From Pseudomonadales bacterium (lineage in GTDB: Bacteria > Pseudomonadota > Gammaproteobacteria > Pseudomonadales > Azotimanducaceae), in the NCBI GenBank assembly GCA_024234635.1, contig JACKNX010000010.1:62001-126000 (forward strand): a stretch of 64,000 nt of DNA, written 5' to 3'. The position numbers and the translations under genes are program-made. The notes below the pieces were generated by a model. That model was not told the DNA's origin. It made no database searches and worked only from the letters and a program-made list of their open reading frames with translations. Every line of letters starts with the position of its first letter. The first letter of the stretch is position 1. Shown piece after piece: positions 34,739 to 43,600 of this stretch.

Positions 34739-37366
34739 CTAGAGCACCTCGCTGAGCACAGGGATATCGTCGTGCGTTCCTTTCAGGACGCAACGGAAGT
34801 CGTGGGCGCCAGCCACCACCCGGTGTTCCCGTCCATCGGGCAGCCGGACGTCCGCGGAGCAGCCGCAGGGAATGCAGACGTGAAGCGAAAATTCGCCCCG
34901 CTCCAGCCGCCAGCGCACGAGGTACTCGCCAAAGGATGAATCGAAACGCAGCTCGGCATAGCGGACCGCCGGGGGAGCGCCCACGGCGTCATCAACGATC
35001 AAGGTCGGTGCTATGCGCACATGCCGCATCCCGGCAAGAACGTCCCCTTCCGCAATCGAGGGACATATTCCCACCAGGTGATGCGTGATCCATTGCACTG
35101 GAATCCCTGTCGCCAGATCGGCATCGCCCCGGTGGCGAATCCAGGTTGCGGGCTGCTCGACGAGCTCGGCAAGCCACGATCCGGGTGCAACCTGCAGGGC
35201 CACCGTGGCAGCAATTTCGGCCCTGTCACCGGCGACCAGGGCATCCAGCAGACGCCCCTGCAGCAACGGGTCGATGTCCAATACATAACGGTGATGGTCG
35301 AGCCACGCCACGATGCGTGCTATCGCGCCTGCATGCTCCGCCTCCTCCAGCAATCCCATGGACAGCGCGGCGATGTACGCTTCCACCGCATCGGTGACCA
35401 GCAGACCATCGGCGGTGACGAACCGACGGCGGAACGCCTGGCGGACGCGCCTTGCCAGCGACGTGAATGACGCCGCCTGCTCTTCGTGCCCCAACGCTTC
35501 CGCAAATGCGGCCACGCGACATACCGTATCGTGGTAGAAAGCGGTGCCCAGAACGTCGCGCAGGATCGGCGGCCACCGCCGGTACTCCGAACTGAGCGGG
35601 CGGATCAGATCGGGGCAGGCGGTTTCTATGGCAAACACCAGGCGCCGCAGAAACGGGAAAGCGAGTTCCAGCGCCTGCCTGTCGCCGTGATACCGGGCGA
35701 GCGAGTCGGCGAGTGCAAGCACGACCTCACCCAACCGCCCGAGATCACCGCCTTCGGGATCGAAGGCGGGTTCCACGCTGCCGATACCTGGCGTCAGTGT
35801 CGGCGGACGGGCAAGCGGCGGCAACGACGGGCCGATGCCCGCTGGTATGCGCTCATCCGCAATGAACTGCACGAGCAACTGCTTGAGCACGGCCCCTGAA
35901 TCGAAGTGCATCGCAATGGCGTCAATCTGGGGCAACAGGGAGACGGCGTCGCAGACCCGTTTCCAGATATTGGTCGTCGACCACGGTACTTCCTGGACCA
36001 GCGCCTGAACGGTGGACGCGTAACTGCTCATCAACCGCTCCAGCAGCGGATGGTCCGTGTGAACAACGGTCAGCCGGGGAATAACCCGGCCAACCGGCGT
36101 GTATTCCACCCCCAGCAGCCCGTCCGCCGGTAGATCGCCCGTTATCTCCAGGAGCCTTGCCGCATGCCGGACCAACGGCGGCGAAAACACCTCACCGCCC
36201 GGCTCCCCCCCCAGCGTGTAGTCGTCCTGCACTCCCGCGAGATATTCCGGCTGGCCGCCTTCGCCAAGTCGCTCCGCATAGCGAACCCGCAGGTAGTCAC
36301 CTGCTTCGCCTTCAACCTTGATGCGCGGCCGGCCAAGCATGGGCTCCGGCAACTCCACGAGCCACCGACGCTCCCCGGCACGCATTGCCTGGCGCCGAAC
36401 CACTCGTCCGGGTCGATTGCCGGGCAGCGCGCGCACGCCATCGTCCACCCACGCCAACGGGCGCGCCTTTTCGTCCGCCAACACCTCGACCGGCAGCCAC
36501 AGCCGCTTCTGTCGTACGTACTCGCCCAGTCCACCAAACGCGCGACCGTCGATGCTTGCTCCCCTGGATATATCGGCGCGCACCAATGGCGAGGTTCGCC
36601 ACTCCCACTGATCGTCGGTTGGTACCACTACATGAGCTCCCCGCTCATCGTCCACCTCAACCTGCGCCAGCAGGCGGGGCCGCGTACCGAAATGCTCTCG
36701 GGTGCGACCGTCTATAAAACCGCTGTACCAGCCATCCGCAAGCAGTACCGTGAGCGAATTGGCGCCCTGCCGAACAAGGTCCTCGACGCACACCGTGACT
36801 GCCGGAAAGCAGCCGGGCAAGTGGCTGGCGCCGGACGGTACTTCGGCAATGTCGAGCTCACGTTCGTTGATCCAGACCCTGCAGGCTCCTGCCACCGCCA
36901 GGTACAGGCGGGCGCGCCGTACTTCGCCGCCAATGCGAAAACGACGGCGCAACAGGGGAACGGGGGGTGACTGCATGCGCGTGCCATGTACCGGAACGCC
37001 GATCCACTGGCCCCGCCAGTGCGCCTCGGGCAGTCCGAACTCGAAGAACGCCGGTTCGCTCCAGGCGCTGGCGAGTCCATCGCTGTCGAGACTGCACACC
37101 CGCCACCAGACCCGGTAGCGCGGCTCAACGCCGAGGCCACCATATTCGATGCCGGACCACGGCGTACCGTCCACCGCGCCGCTGTCCCACAAGTCAGGGA
37201 ACGTATCGAGCTGTTCCGGCGACGACGCCGCCTGCACGCGCCAGCCCGTGGGAACCTCTGCCGGGCGATCATCTCCCGAGCGCCAGTACAGACGCGGCAC
37301 CGTCACCGGCAATCCTACGGGGTTGCTCAAGTGGTCCGCTCGCAGTCGATCCGGCGGCGCGTTCAT
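34739..37366 (-). CDS. GH78 (alpha-L-rhamnosidase)-fold protein with altered active-site motifs
   Basis: 875 residues. The N-terminal Fn3-like part (~24-110: PRLYWRS, LWDSGAVDG, YRVWWRVCSLDSDG), beta-sandwich domains (~115-430: HWRGQWIGV, RRARLYLAVAGACRVWINE, LTVLLADGWYSGFID) and (alpha/alpha)6 region (~435-790) follow GH78 order. Where GH78 enzymes carry DCPQRDERLGWTGD there is PWSTTNIWKRVCDAVS (~461-476); the WGDA helix is replaced by LGRLGEVV (~542-549); and the C-terminal WERWD reads WIRHRGD. Catalytic acids are therefore not visible. Start ATGA-overlaps the hydrolase stop; nitrile hydratase beta starts two bases after its stop. It may be a binding or scaffold protein, or a divergent enzyme. 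Confidence 0.8.
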   Translation of the reverse strand: MNAPPDRLRADHLSNPVGLPVTVPRLYWRSGDDRPAEVPTGWRVQAASSPEQLDTFPDLWDSGAVDGTPWSGIEYGGLGVEPRYRVWWRVCSLDSDGLASAWSEPAFFEFGLPEAHWRGQWIGVPVHGTRMQSPPVPLLRRRFRIGGEVRRARLYLAVAGACRVWINERELDIAEVPSGASHLPGCFPAVTVCVEDLVRQGANSLTVLLADGWYSGFIDGRTREHFGTRPRLLAQVEVDDERGAHVVVPTDDQWEWRTSPLVRADISRGASIDGRAFGGLGEYVRQKRLWLPVEVLADEKARPLAWVDDGVRALPGNRPGRVVRRQAMRAGERRWLVELPEPMLGRPRIKVEGEAGDYLRVRYAERLGEGGQPEYLAGVQDDYTLGGEPGGEVFSPPLVRHAARLLEITGDLPADGLLGVEYTPVGRVIPRLTVVHTDHPLLERLMSSYASTVQALVQEVPWSTTNIWKRVCDAVSLLPQIDAIAMHFDSGAVLKQLLVQFIADERIPAGIGPSLPPLARPPTLTPGIGSVEPAFDPEGGDLGRLGEVVLALADSLARYHGDRQALELAFPFLRRLVFAIETACPDLIRPLSSEYRRWPPILRDVLGTAFYHDTVCRVAAFAEALGHEEQAASFTSLARRVRQAFRRRFVTADGLLVTDAVEAYIAALSMGLLEEAEHAGAIARIVAWLDHHRYVLDIDPLLQGRLLDALVAGDRAEIAATVALQVAPGSWLAELVEQPATWIRHRGDADLATGIPVQWITHHLVGICPSIAEGDVLAGMRHVRIAPTLIVDDAVGAPPAVRYAELRFDSSFGEYLVRWRLERGEFSLHVCIPCGCSADVRLPDGREHRVVAGAHDFRCVLKGTHDDIPVLSEVL

Positions 37367-38277
37367 ACCGTGCTTTCCTTGTTGCTGGACTCAGGATCCG
37401 TGACCAACCGGAGGTTGGCGGCGAACAGCGCAACCTCATCGACGACACGTCCGTGTTGATCGTGATGCAGCCAATGACCCGCCTCATCGATATTCAGCAT
37501 GGTGTGACGTCGGAAATGCGCCTCCGTGCCTTCATGGCCAATGCGATGCGGATATCCCTGCGCCGCGTTGAGGATCAGCGTTGGACACTCGACCGCCTGC
37601 CAGAAGGCTACCGTATCTTCTGGCGGAATACCGTACAGGGACGGTCCGTGCGTGTAGTTGTCGAACTTCCAGCTGAACGTCCCGTCTTCGTTCTGGTGAC
37701 TGCCATGTATCGTCAGATGCCTGGCCACCGCCTCGGTCAGCTGGGGATTCACCTGTCGCATGCGCTTGCAGGCAGCTTCCAGCGACGGATAGCGCCGAGG
37801 TGAGCGATCCGCCAGCGCGAGGGTCTGGCTTTCCCAGGCCCTTACCTTTTCGCGCACGGACATGCCCTGGTACCAGCCTGGCCACAAACCTACGCCTTCG
37901 ATCAGAACCAGGCCGGTGATCAGTTCCGGGAAGCCTCCGGCGAGCATGGCCGCAACAGTTGCGCCCATCGAGTGCGCCACGACAACGCAGCCGGCCAGAT
38001 CCCGCTGCTTCAGCAGCCTGACAAGATCATACACATAGTCGGCATGCCGGTAGGCGCCGCCACGGTGCCAGTCCGAATCACCGTGCCCCCGCAGATCCGG
38101 AGCGACGATGTGGAAATCAGCCTGGAATTCGCGCGCAAAATAATCCCAGGTATGGCAGTGATCCTGAACGCCATGCACAAGCAGCATCGGCGGCGCCGAC
38201 GCGTTGCCCCAATCCAGATAGTGCAGACGCAGACGCTGTGAAAAGTAGTAGTGCGAACTCGCGCGCGGTTCCAGCAT
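37363..38277 (-). CDS. Alpha/beta-hydrolase in the nitrile hydratase operon
   Basis: 304 residues. LLVHGVQDHCHTWDYFAREF (~32-51), PDLRGHGDSDWH, nucleophile elbow VVVAHSMGATVAAML (Ser ~104), and catalytic His in NIDEAGHWLHHDQ (~272). The GHWLHH end is typical of serine hydrolases such as meta-cleavage-product or ester hydrolases. Its stop overlaps the GH78-like start (ATGA). It could cleave an ester that exposes the nitrile substrate, or hydrolyse the amide product; the latter would supply the otherwise missing amidase, but neither is supported by a specific motif. Confidence 0.85.
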   Translation of the reverse strand: MLEPRASSHYYFSQRLRLHYLDWGNASAPPMLLVHGVQDHCHTWDYFAREFQADFHIVAPDLRGHGDSDWHRGGAYRHADYVYDLVRLLKQRDLAGCVVVAHSMGATVAAMLAGGFPELITGLVLIEGVGLWPGWYQGMSVREKVRAWESQTLALADRSPRRYPSLEAACKRMRQVNPQLTEAVARHLTIHGSHQNEDGTFSWKFDNYTHGPSLYGIPPEDTVAFWQAVECPTLILNAAQGYPHRIGHEGTEAHFRRHTMLNIDEAGHWLHHDQHGRVVDEVALFAANLRLVTDPESSNKESTV

Positions 38278-38387
38278 ACGTATCGACCAATCCTCCCCGG
38301 CAAGCCTGGAACTACTGCTCTGAATCGCGACCGTGACGCGTCGCGACTTCCTGCCCGCGCGCGAGGCGGGGGCCTGTGCAGGCCGCG

Positions 38388-39275
38388 CTACACCCCATCC
38401 AGCCGCAGACGCAATTCCGCGGCCGCACTGGTGAATTCCTCAAATAGCCAGTCATAAACCACCCGCAACCGGCGCACTCGATGCAGATCCTGGCGCACGA
38501 GCAGCCACACGGGCCCCGAGAGGACAGTACTGGACTGCGCAATTAACTCCAGCGCCGGGGCAGCATCGCCGAGTACTCGCGGCAATTCGCCCACGCCGTC
38601 GAGTTCCACCAGCAAAGTCAGCTGCCGGCTCGCCGACGTCACGACGGTGCGCTCAGCCAACCCGGCAAGCGCCGGATATCGCGTTCGCCATTCGTCCTCG
38701 AGCAGCAGATCGGGATCGTTCAGCGTCAGCCACGGCAGTTTAACCTCTGGCGACGCTGGACTCACGCGCGCCGCGGTTCCACTTCGCGTGTACAGCCCTG
38801 TTTCAAAGCGACCCAGCATGCGGGCGATCCACTGCGGATCGGGCATGGACTGCCCACTGATGCGGATATCCGCCGGTTGCTGGCGGGTTTGGGCCGGCAG
38901 ATGAAGATCCAGTCCGGGATGACGCTGGAACAACGCGGGTAAGCGGCTGCTCAGCCAGGGTACCAGGTAATCCGGCAAGGCCAGGGAAACCGTCCCCGAC
39001 ACATCGCCCTCGGCTCCCGCCGGGTTCGAGCCGATTTCCTGCAGCTCCGCCTGCAATGGGCGCAGACGCTCCGCGAGTCGCTCACCAGCTGGCGTCAGCA
39101 CCGCTCCGGCGGCATTGCGCTCCAGAAGCTGCACGCCGAGCCGCCTCTCCAGCTCATCCAGCCGGCGGGTGACCGTGGACGGGCTGGTCGCCAGCTGGTT
39201 GGCGGCAACCCGCACCGTACCGACTTCCGCTACCACGCAGAAGATCCGATAGGCATCCCAGTCCATACCCCGCAT
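38388..39275 (-). CDS. LysR-family transcriptional regulator
   Basis: 295 residues from ATG 39275, which has GGAGGT 4 nt upstream. Winged HTH: WDAYRIFCVVAEVGTVRVAA, then NQLATSPSTVTRRLDELERRLGVQLLERN (~5-52), followed by the substrate-binding domain (LALPDYLVPWLSSRLPALFQ). The extra upstream codons of the long open frame come from repeat family A and are not used. It is encoded on the same strand just ahead of the hydrolase/GH78-like/nitrile hydratase genes (110 bp to the hydrolase), unlike the usual divergent LysR layout, and is the likely regulator of that cluster. Confidence 0.9.
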   Translation of the reverse strand: MRGMDWDAYRIFCVVAEVGTVRVAANQLATSPSTVTRRLDELERRLGVQLLERNAAGAVLTPAGERLAERLRPLQAELQEIGSNPAGAEGDVSGTVSLALPDYLVPWLSSRLPALFQRHPGLDLHLPAQTRQQPADIRISGQSMPDPQWIARMLGRFETGLYTRSGTAARVSPASPEVKLPWLTLNDPDLLLEDEWRTRYPALAGLAERTVVTSASRQLTLLVELDGVGELPRVLGDAAPALELIAQSSTVLSGPVWLLVRQDLHRVRRLRVVYDWLFEEFTSAAAELRLRLDGV

Positions 39276-39319
39276 ACCCACCTCCAACGTGGAATTTTCG
39301 ATTGCCGGCGCCGATGCCT

Positions 39320-39415
39320 GACAGCTGGCCACGTTGCGATTGCCAGCGCTGTCGCGCATGGAACGTCGTTCCATGAGAGGCTGCAGGAACAGCCTCTCAT
39401 GGACTTTTCTCAGCA
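39320..39415 (+). repeat. Dispersed repeat, family A copy 2
   Basis: GGCCACGTTGCGATTGCCAG, CGCTGTCGCGCATGGAAC, then GTTCCATGAGAGGCTGC and a CAGCAGCC end, matching copies at 2107 and 46630. It lies ~45 bp upstream of the LysR start, within its leader. Confidence 0.8.
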
Positions 39416-39469
39416 GCCGTCCGCTTCGCCGACTCGCGCCAGACGCAGCATTCTCCGCTGCCTTCGCAA

Positions 39470-39505
39470 GCCAGCCATCCTGGCTGGCATCCAGGCTGGT
39501 TTTTT
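39470..39505 (+). terminator. Orphan plus-strand terminator-like hairpin
   Basis: GCCAGCC (39470-39476) pairs with GGCTGGC (39482-39488), or CCAGCC with GGCTGG (39494-39499) directly followed by T6 (39500-39505). No plus-strand gene lies upstream, so it would terminate only antisense transcription entering the LysR leader. Confidence 0.35.
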
Positions 39506-39530
39506 CATCAGCCTGCCTATCAGGATCAGC

Positions 39531-39698
39531 GGTGTTGCATAAATGAAATTAGGTGTTGCAAAAAAGACGGTTGCACTATGTGTTACCCAAGGTAACATGC
39601 ATATCCAAGGTCTGGTCTGAAACGGTAACAAAAAAACTGATTAGACGTTTCGAATAAGCACAGTTAGGAACCAAGTGATTGTCGTTTCGTTCACTTGG
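39531..39698. promoter_or_regulatory. Operator-like repeats upstream of the LysR gene
   Basis: AT-richer spacer with direct repeats GGTGTTGCA at 39531-39539 and 39552-39560 (21 bp apart, two helical turns) and a partial third copy GGTTGCA at 39569; a perfect palindrome TGTTACC-CAA-GGTAACA at 39581-39597, with GGTAACA again at ~39625; and CCAAGTGA / TCACTTGG at 39671-39678 / 39691-39698. These look like protein-binding or RNA-hairpin sites for the LysR/nitrile hydratase promoter region. No canonical -35/-10 pair could be fixed. Confidence 0.4.
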
Positions 39699-39706
39699 GC
39701 AGTTAA

Positions 39707-39755
39707 GAGGGATACCCGATCCTCCCCTCCCTCCCCTCCCCTTCGGGTATCCCTC
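39707..39755 (-). terminator. 13-bp hairpin with G-quadruplex-forming loop
   Basis: Perfect inverted repeat GAGGGATACCCGA (39707-39719) / TCGGGTATCCCTC (39743-39755). The 23-nt loop is pure pyrimidine on the plus strand; on the minus strand, the strand of the Rieske/ileS transcripts, it reads as G-runs of 4, 4, 3, 4 and 2 separated by single A. That fits a parallel G-quadruplex with 1-nt loops on top of a stem. It lies 35 bp after the Rieske stop, so it is in the 3' UTR. Confidence 0.6.
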
Positions 39756-39789
39756 GAATCTTCCAGCGGCTGGAGGCGATATTTTCGCC

Positions 39790-40611
39790 TCAGCCCTGTT
39801 TCTCCGTCGGCAAAACCCAGACTTCCCCCGCCACTTCGCTGACACCAAAGCCGCTTGCCAGCGTTCCCGACATTCCCTTCCGGCACACGCCGGTCGACAC
39901 GTCGAAACGAAATCCATGCCAGGGACAGACAATTTCCCCCGCGTCGATTGCTGCGTTCTCCAGCGGCGCCCCCATGTGCGGACATCGGGCCGAAAGCGCC
40001 TGATAGCCGTTCGCCGACCGGACGACAAGCAATTCGCGACCGCCAATCCTGACAGGCATGGGTAACCGCAGTTCGGCAGCCGGACCAAGATTGACCGGCG
40101 CAAGCGCCGCCGGAATGGGGTTGACCCGCCTATCCAGGAGCGCCTGACGAGCCACCATCATCGCTTCGTCCTCGTCATACAACGTGGCATACAGGCTGGC
40201 GTACGCGCGCCCGACGCTCTCGCGGGCGGACGCTGCAAGTCCGGGGACAAAAAAGTCGACCACAACATCTATTTCCCGCGCGGCCCGCTCAACCACATAC
40301 GTCCAGATTTCGGCGCCAGCGTGCGGTCCCTCGAGGTTGCGCGTCACCCAGCGGCGCTGCGCGGCACTCAGCCGGAGTTCGAGCAGCGATTCACGACCTG
40401 CACTGTCGGTCGCCCGCGCACGCCAGCCCCATGGCCCGGCCTCCAGGCAGACGATCGACGTGAATGACGATGCATGCAGGTGCGGCAGATGCGCCCAGTC
40501 GAGCGCATTCTCGAACATACGTTCCAGACTGACGCCGAGACTGCGTTGCCAGGTACCCACGTGATCCACGCGGGACCCTTCATACGGCGGCTGGAATGAC
40601 TGTTCCGGCAT
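39790..40611 (-). CDS. Rieske non-heme iron oxygenase with reversed domain order
   Basis: 273 residues. The N-terminal half holds the catalytic iron signature of ring-hydroxylating oxygenase alpha subunits: ENALDWAHLPHLH, giving D38-x2-H41-x4-H46, and the distal LYDEDEAMMVARQ (~144-156) where the third Asp ligand sits. The C-terminal part (~180-273) is the Rieske domain: C210-P-H212 and C229-P-W-H232 (ARCPHMGAP, IVCPWHGFRFD). In known enzymes the Rieske domain comes first. All six ligand positions are present, so it may be active. It lies 18 bp downstream of ileS on the same strand; no reductase or ferredoxin is adjacent. Confidence 0.85.
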   Translation of the reverse strand: MPEQSFQPPYEGSRVDHVGTWQRSLGVSLERMFENALDWAHLPHLHASSFTSIVCLEAGPWGWRARATDSAGRESLLELRLSAAQRRWVTRNLEGPHAGAEIWTYVVERAAREIDVVVDFFVPGLAASARESVGRAYASLYATLYDEDEAMMVARQALLDRRVNPIPAALAPVNLGPAAELRLPMPVRIGGRELLVVRSANGYQALSARCPHMGAPLENAAIDAGEIVCPWHGFRFDVSTGVCRKGMSGTLASGFGVSEVAGEVWVLPTEKQG

Positions 40612-40629
40612 GCTGCTGCGCCCGGCCGA

Positions 40630-43600
40630 TCAAACGACGGCCGCCCGCTCCAGCGCAAATTCGAAGCGCCCGCCATCCAGGTCCACGGTGAAGCCGCGAA
40701 CCTCGGCATCGGCAGTGGCGTCAACAGCCAGCGTTTCCTTGCAGATAGTCGCGAGATGCTCCTCCAGAACGCGCTGTATTGACGCGTCCGCGTGATACCG
40801 CAAGCGGATGCGGTCAGCGACATGCAGACCGCTGTCCTTACGTGCCTGCTGCACTGCGCGCGTGATCTCCCGTGCCTGGCCGCCACGAATCAATGTCTCC
40901 GTGAGACGACAGTCCAGATCGATACCGACAACGGAATTGGACAGTATGTTGGCGCCCGGCTTCGGCTTCTGCAGCACGTCAATTTCCTCGCGCGAGAACG
41001 ATTCACCGCCTATTTCGACCATGCCCGTCTCACGCAACCCCCGGATGGCGGCCATATCGAGCGCCGTGATCTGCTGCTGAAACGCCTTCATGCGCTTACC
41101 CAGGCGTTTACCCAGCACCGGGAAGTTCGGCTTGGCGACCAGTTCGATATAGGCCCCCTCGTCCCGTTCGAAGCCAACGGATTGCACGTTGAGCTCCCGC
41201 TTGATCGTCTCCGCCAGCTCCGGAATGTCCGCCAGCGCGGCACCCGCCTCACCCACCACCGTGAGCCTGGCGAGCGGCGTACGCAGATTGATCCGCTCCG
41301 CTTCGCGCTTCTGTCTGCCGAGCAGAACGACCTGCTGCATCAATCCAACCGCTCGCTCCAGGGCCGGTTCACGCGCAGTCGAATCCGCCTCCGGATAGGT
41401 ACACAGATGTACTGATGCCTCCGCGTCCGGGGCTTTCACCAGCCCGGTCAACTGGCGATAGAGGTAGTCCGAGAGAAACGGGGAAAACGGCGCCATGATG
41501 CGACTGAGTTCAACCAGCACCGTATAAAGCGTCGCAAAGGCCGACTGCTTGTCCGCCGACAGGCCGGCCTCCCAGAACCTGGCACGGTTCAGACGAATGT
41601 ACCAGTTTGTCAGATCCTCGATGAAATCCAGCAACTGTGGCACTACCGCATAGAGGCGATAACCCTCCATCTCTTCCCGCACGCCGGCTTTCAGGGTCTG
41701 CAACCGGGACAGGATCCAGCGGTCGAGAATATTGCCGGCACCTGCACCGGAGGCGTCCGGGGTCCAGCCATCAATCTCCACATAGGTACGCAGGAATGCG
41801 TAGGCGTTGTACCAGGGCAGCAGGACGCGACGGACCATGTCCCGCACGCCATTGTCGGAAAACCGTTGCTCTTCCGCCTTCACCAGCCCGGAAGTGATCA
41901 GGTACAACCGCAGCGCATCAGCGCCGTACCGCTCCATCAGTTCATCGGGCGGGGTGTAGTTGCGCAGCCGCTTCGACATCTTCTTGCCGTCCTCGGCCAG
42001 CACCATGCCGTTGACGATGACGTTGCGAAACGCAGGCTTGTCAAACAGTGCCACCGACAGCACGGTCAGTGTGTAGAACCAGCCACGGGTCTGATCCAGA
42101 CCTTCCGCGATGAATTCAGCGGGAAAGCCGTCGGCGAACAGCGAGGCGTTCTCGAACGGATAATGAAGCTGCGCGTAGGGCATGGAGCCCGACTCGAACC
42201 AGCAGTCGAGCACTTCGGGTACGCGCCTGTACACTCCCTCCTCACCCGGCCGCGTAAAGGTCAGCGGATCCACGTGTTCCCTGTGCATGTCCTCGACACG
42301 TACCCCGGTAAGCTCTTCGAGTTCATCCAGCGATCCGACACAGCACTCACTGCCGGTAACGTCGTTCACCCAGATCGGAATGGGCGTGCCCCAGACGCGG
42401 TTGCGCGAGATCGCCCAGTCGATGGCGTTCTGCAGCCAGTTGCCAAAACGCCCGTCACGCAGGTGATCCGGCACCCAGTGGATACCGGCGTTTGCCGCCA
42501 GCAGGCGATCGCGCAACGCCGTTACCCGCACATACCAGGACGGAATCGCGCGATAGATCAGCGGTGTGTCCGAGCGGTAACAGAAGGGATAACTGTGATT
42601 GATGGTGTCGTGGCGATACAGCACACCGGTCGCCTTCAGCGCGCGGATGATGTCGGCATCAGCTTCCTTGACGTACCGACCGGCGAAGTCCGGGACGTCG
42701 TCCGTGAATTTGCCTTCCAGCGTCACCGGACAGACGAAGGCTTCGATGCCCGCGCCCTGTACGATGCGGTAGTCATCCTCACCAAACGCTGGCGCCTGAT
42801 GCACCAGCCCGGTACCGCTTTCCGTGGTCACGTAGTCATCCATGACAACCACAAACGCACCGCGTTGCGCTTCCTCCGAAAAATACGGGAACAGCGGCTC
42901 ATAGCGGCGCCCCACCAGATCCCTGCCCGCACAGGTTGCCTCCACCTCCAGCCCCGGGTAATCCGTCAGCCTCGCCGTTGCGATATAGAAGCGCACGCCG
43001 CGTTCAGCATCCCGCACCCGCGCGTACTCGATATCCGGCCCTACGCACACCGCAAGGTTTGATGGCAAAGTCCAGGGAGTGGTCGTCCAGATCGCCAGAC
43101 TCGCATCCTCATCCTCCAGCTTGAGGAGTACCGTAATGGCGGGATCCTGAACATCCATGTAGTTGGACGTCGCCTCGAAATTCGACAGGGGCGTCGCCAG
43201 CGCCGTGGACACCGGCATCACTTTGACGCCACGGTAGATAAGGCCCTTGTCCCAGAGTTGACGCACGACCCACCACACGGACTCCATGAACCAGGGGTCC
43301 ATCGTCTTGTAGTCGTTGTCGAAATCCACCCAGCGACCCAGGCGGGTGATCGTTGTACGCCACTCGCTGACATAGCGTTGCACAATGGCCCGGCACTGGT
43401 TGTTGTAGCCGGCGACTCCGAGTTCAGCGACCGCCTGCTGTGCCGACATGTTCAGCTTTTTATCGATCTCGTGCTCAATCGGCAGTCCGTGACAGTCCCA
43501 GCCGAACCGGCGCAGCACGTGATGACCACGCATCGTCCAGTAGCGCGGCACGATGTCCTTGATGGTGCTGGCGACGATATGGCCGTGATGCGGCAGTCCC

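Noticed and set aside
39276..39374. N-terminal extension of the LysR frame
   Set aside because: The extra codons translate repeat family A (the MERRSMRDSAGNRNVA sequence also appears from the copy at 46470-46718), so this is repeat DNA and not protein.
41866..43062. 398-codon frame antisense to ileS
   Set aside because: Shadow of the synthetase in GC-rich DNA; composition rich in Arg/His/Gln and no ribosome-binding site.
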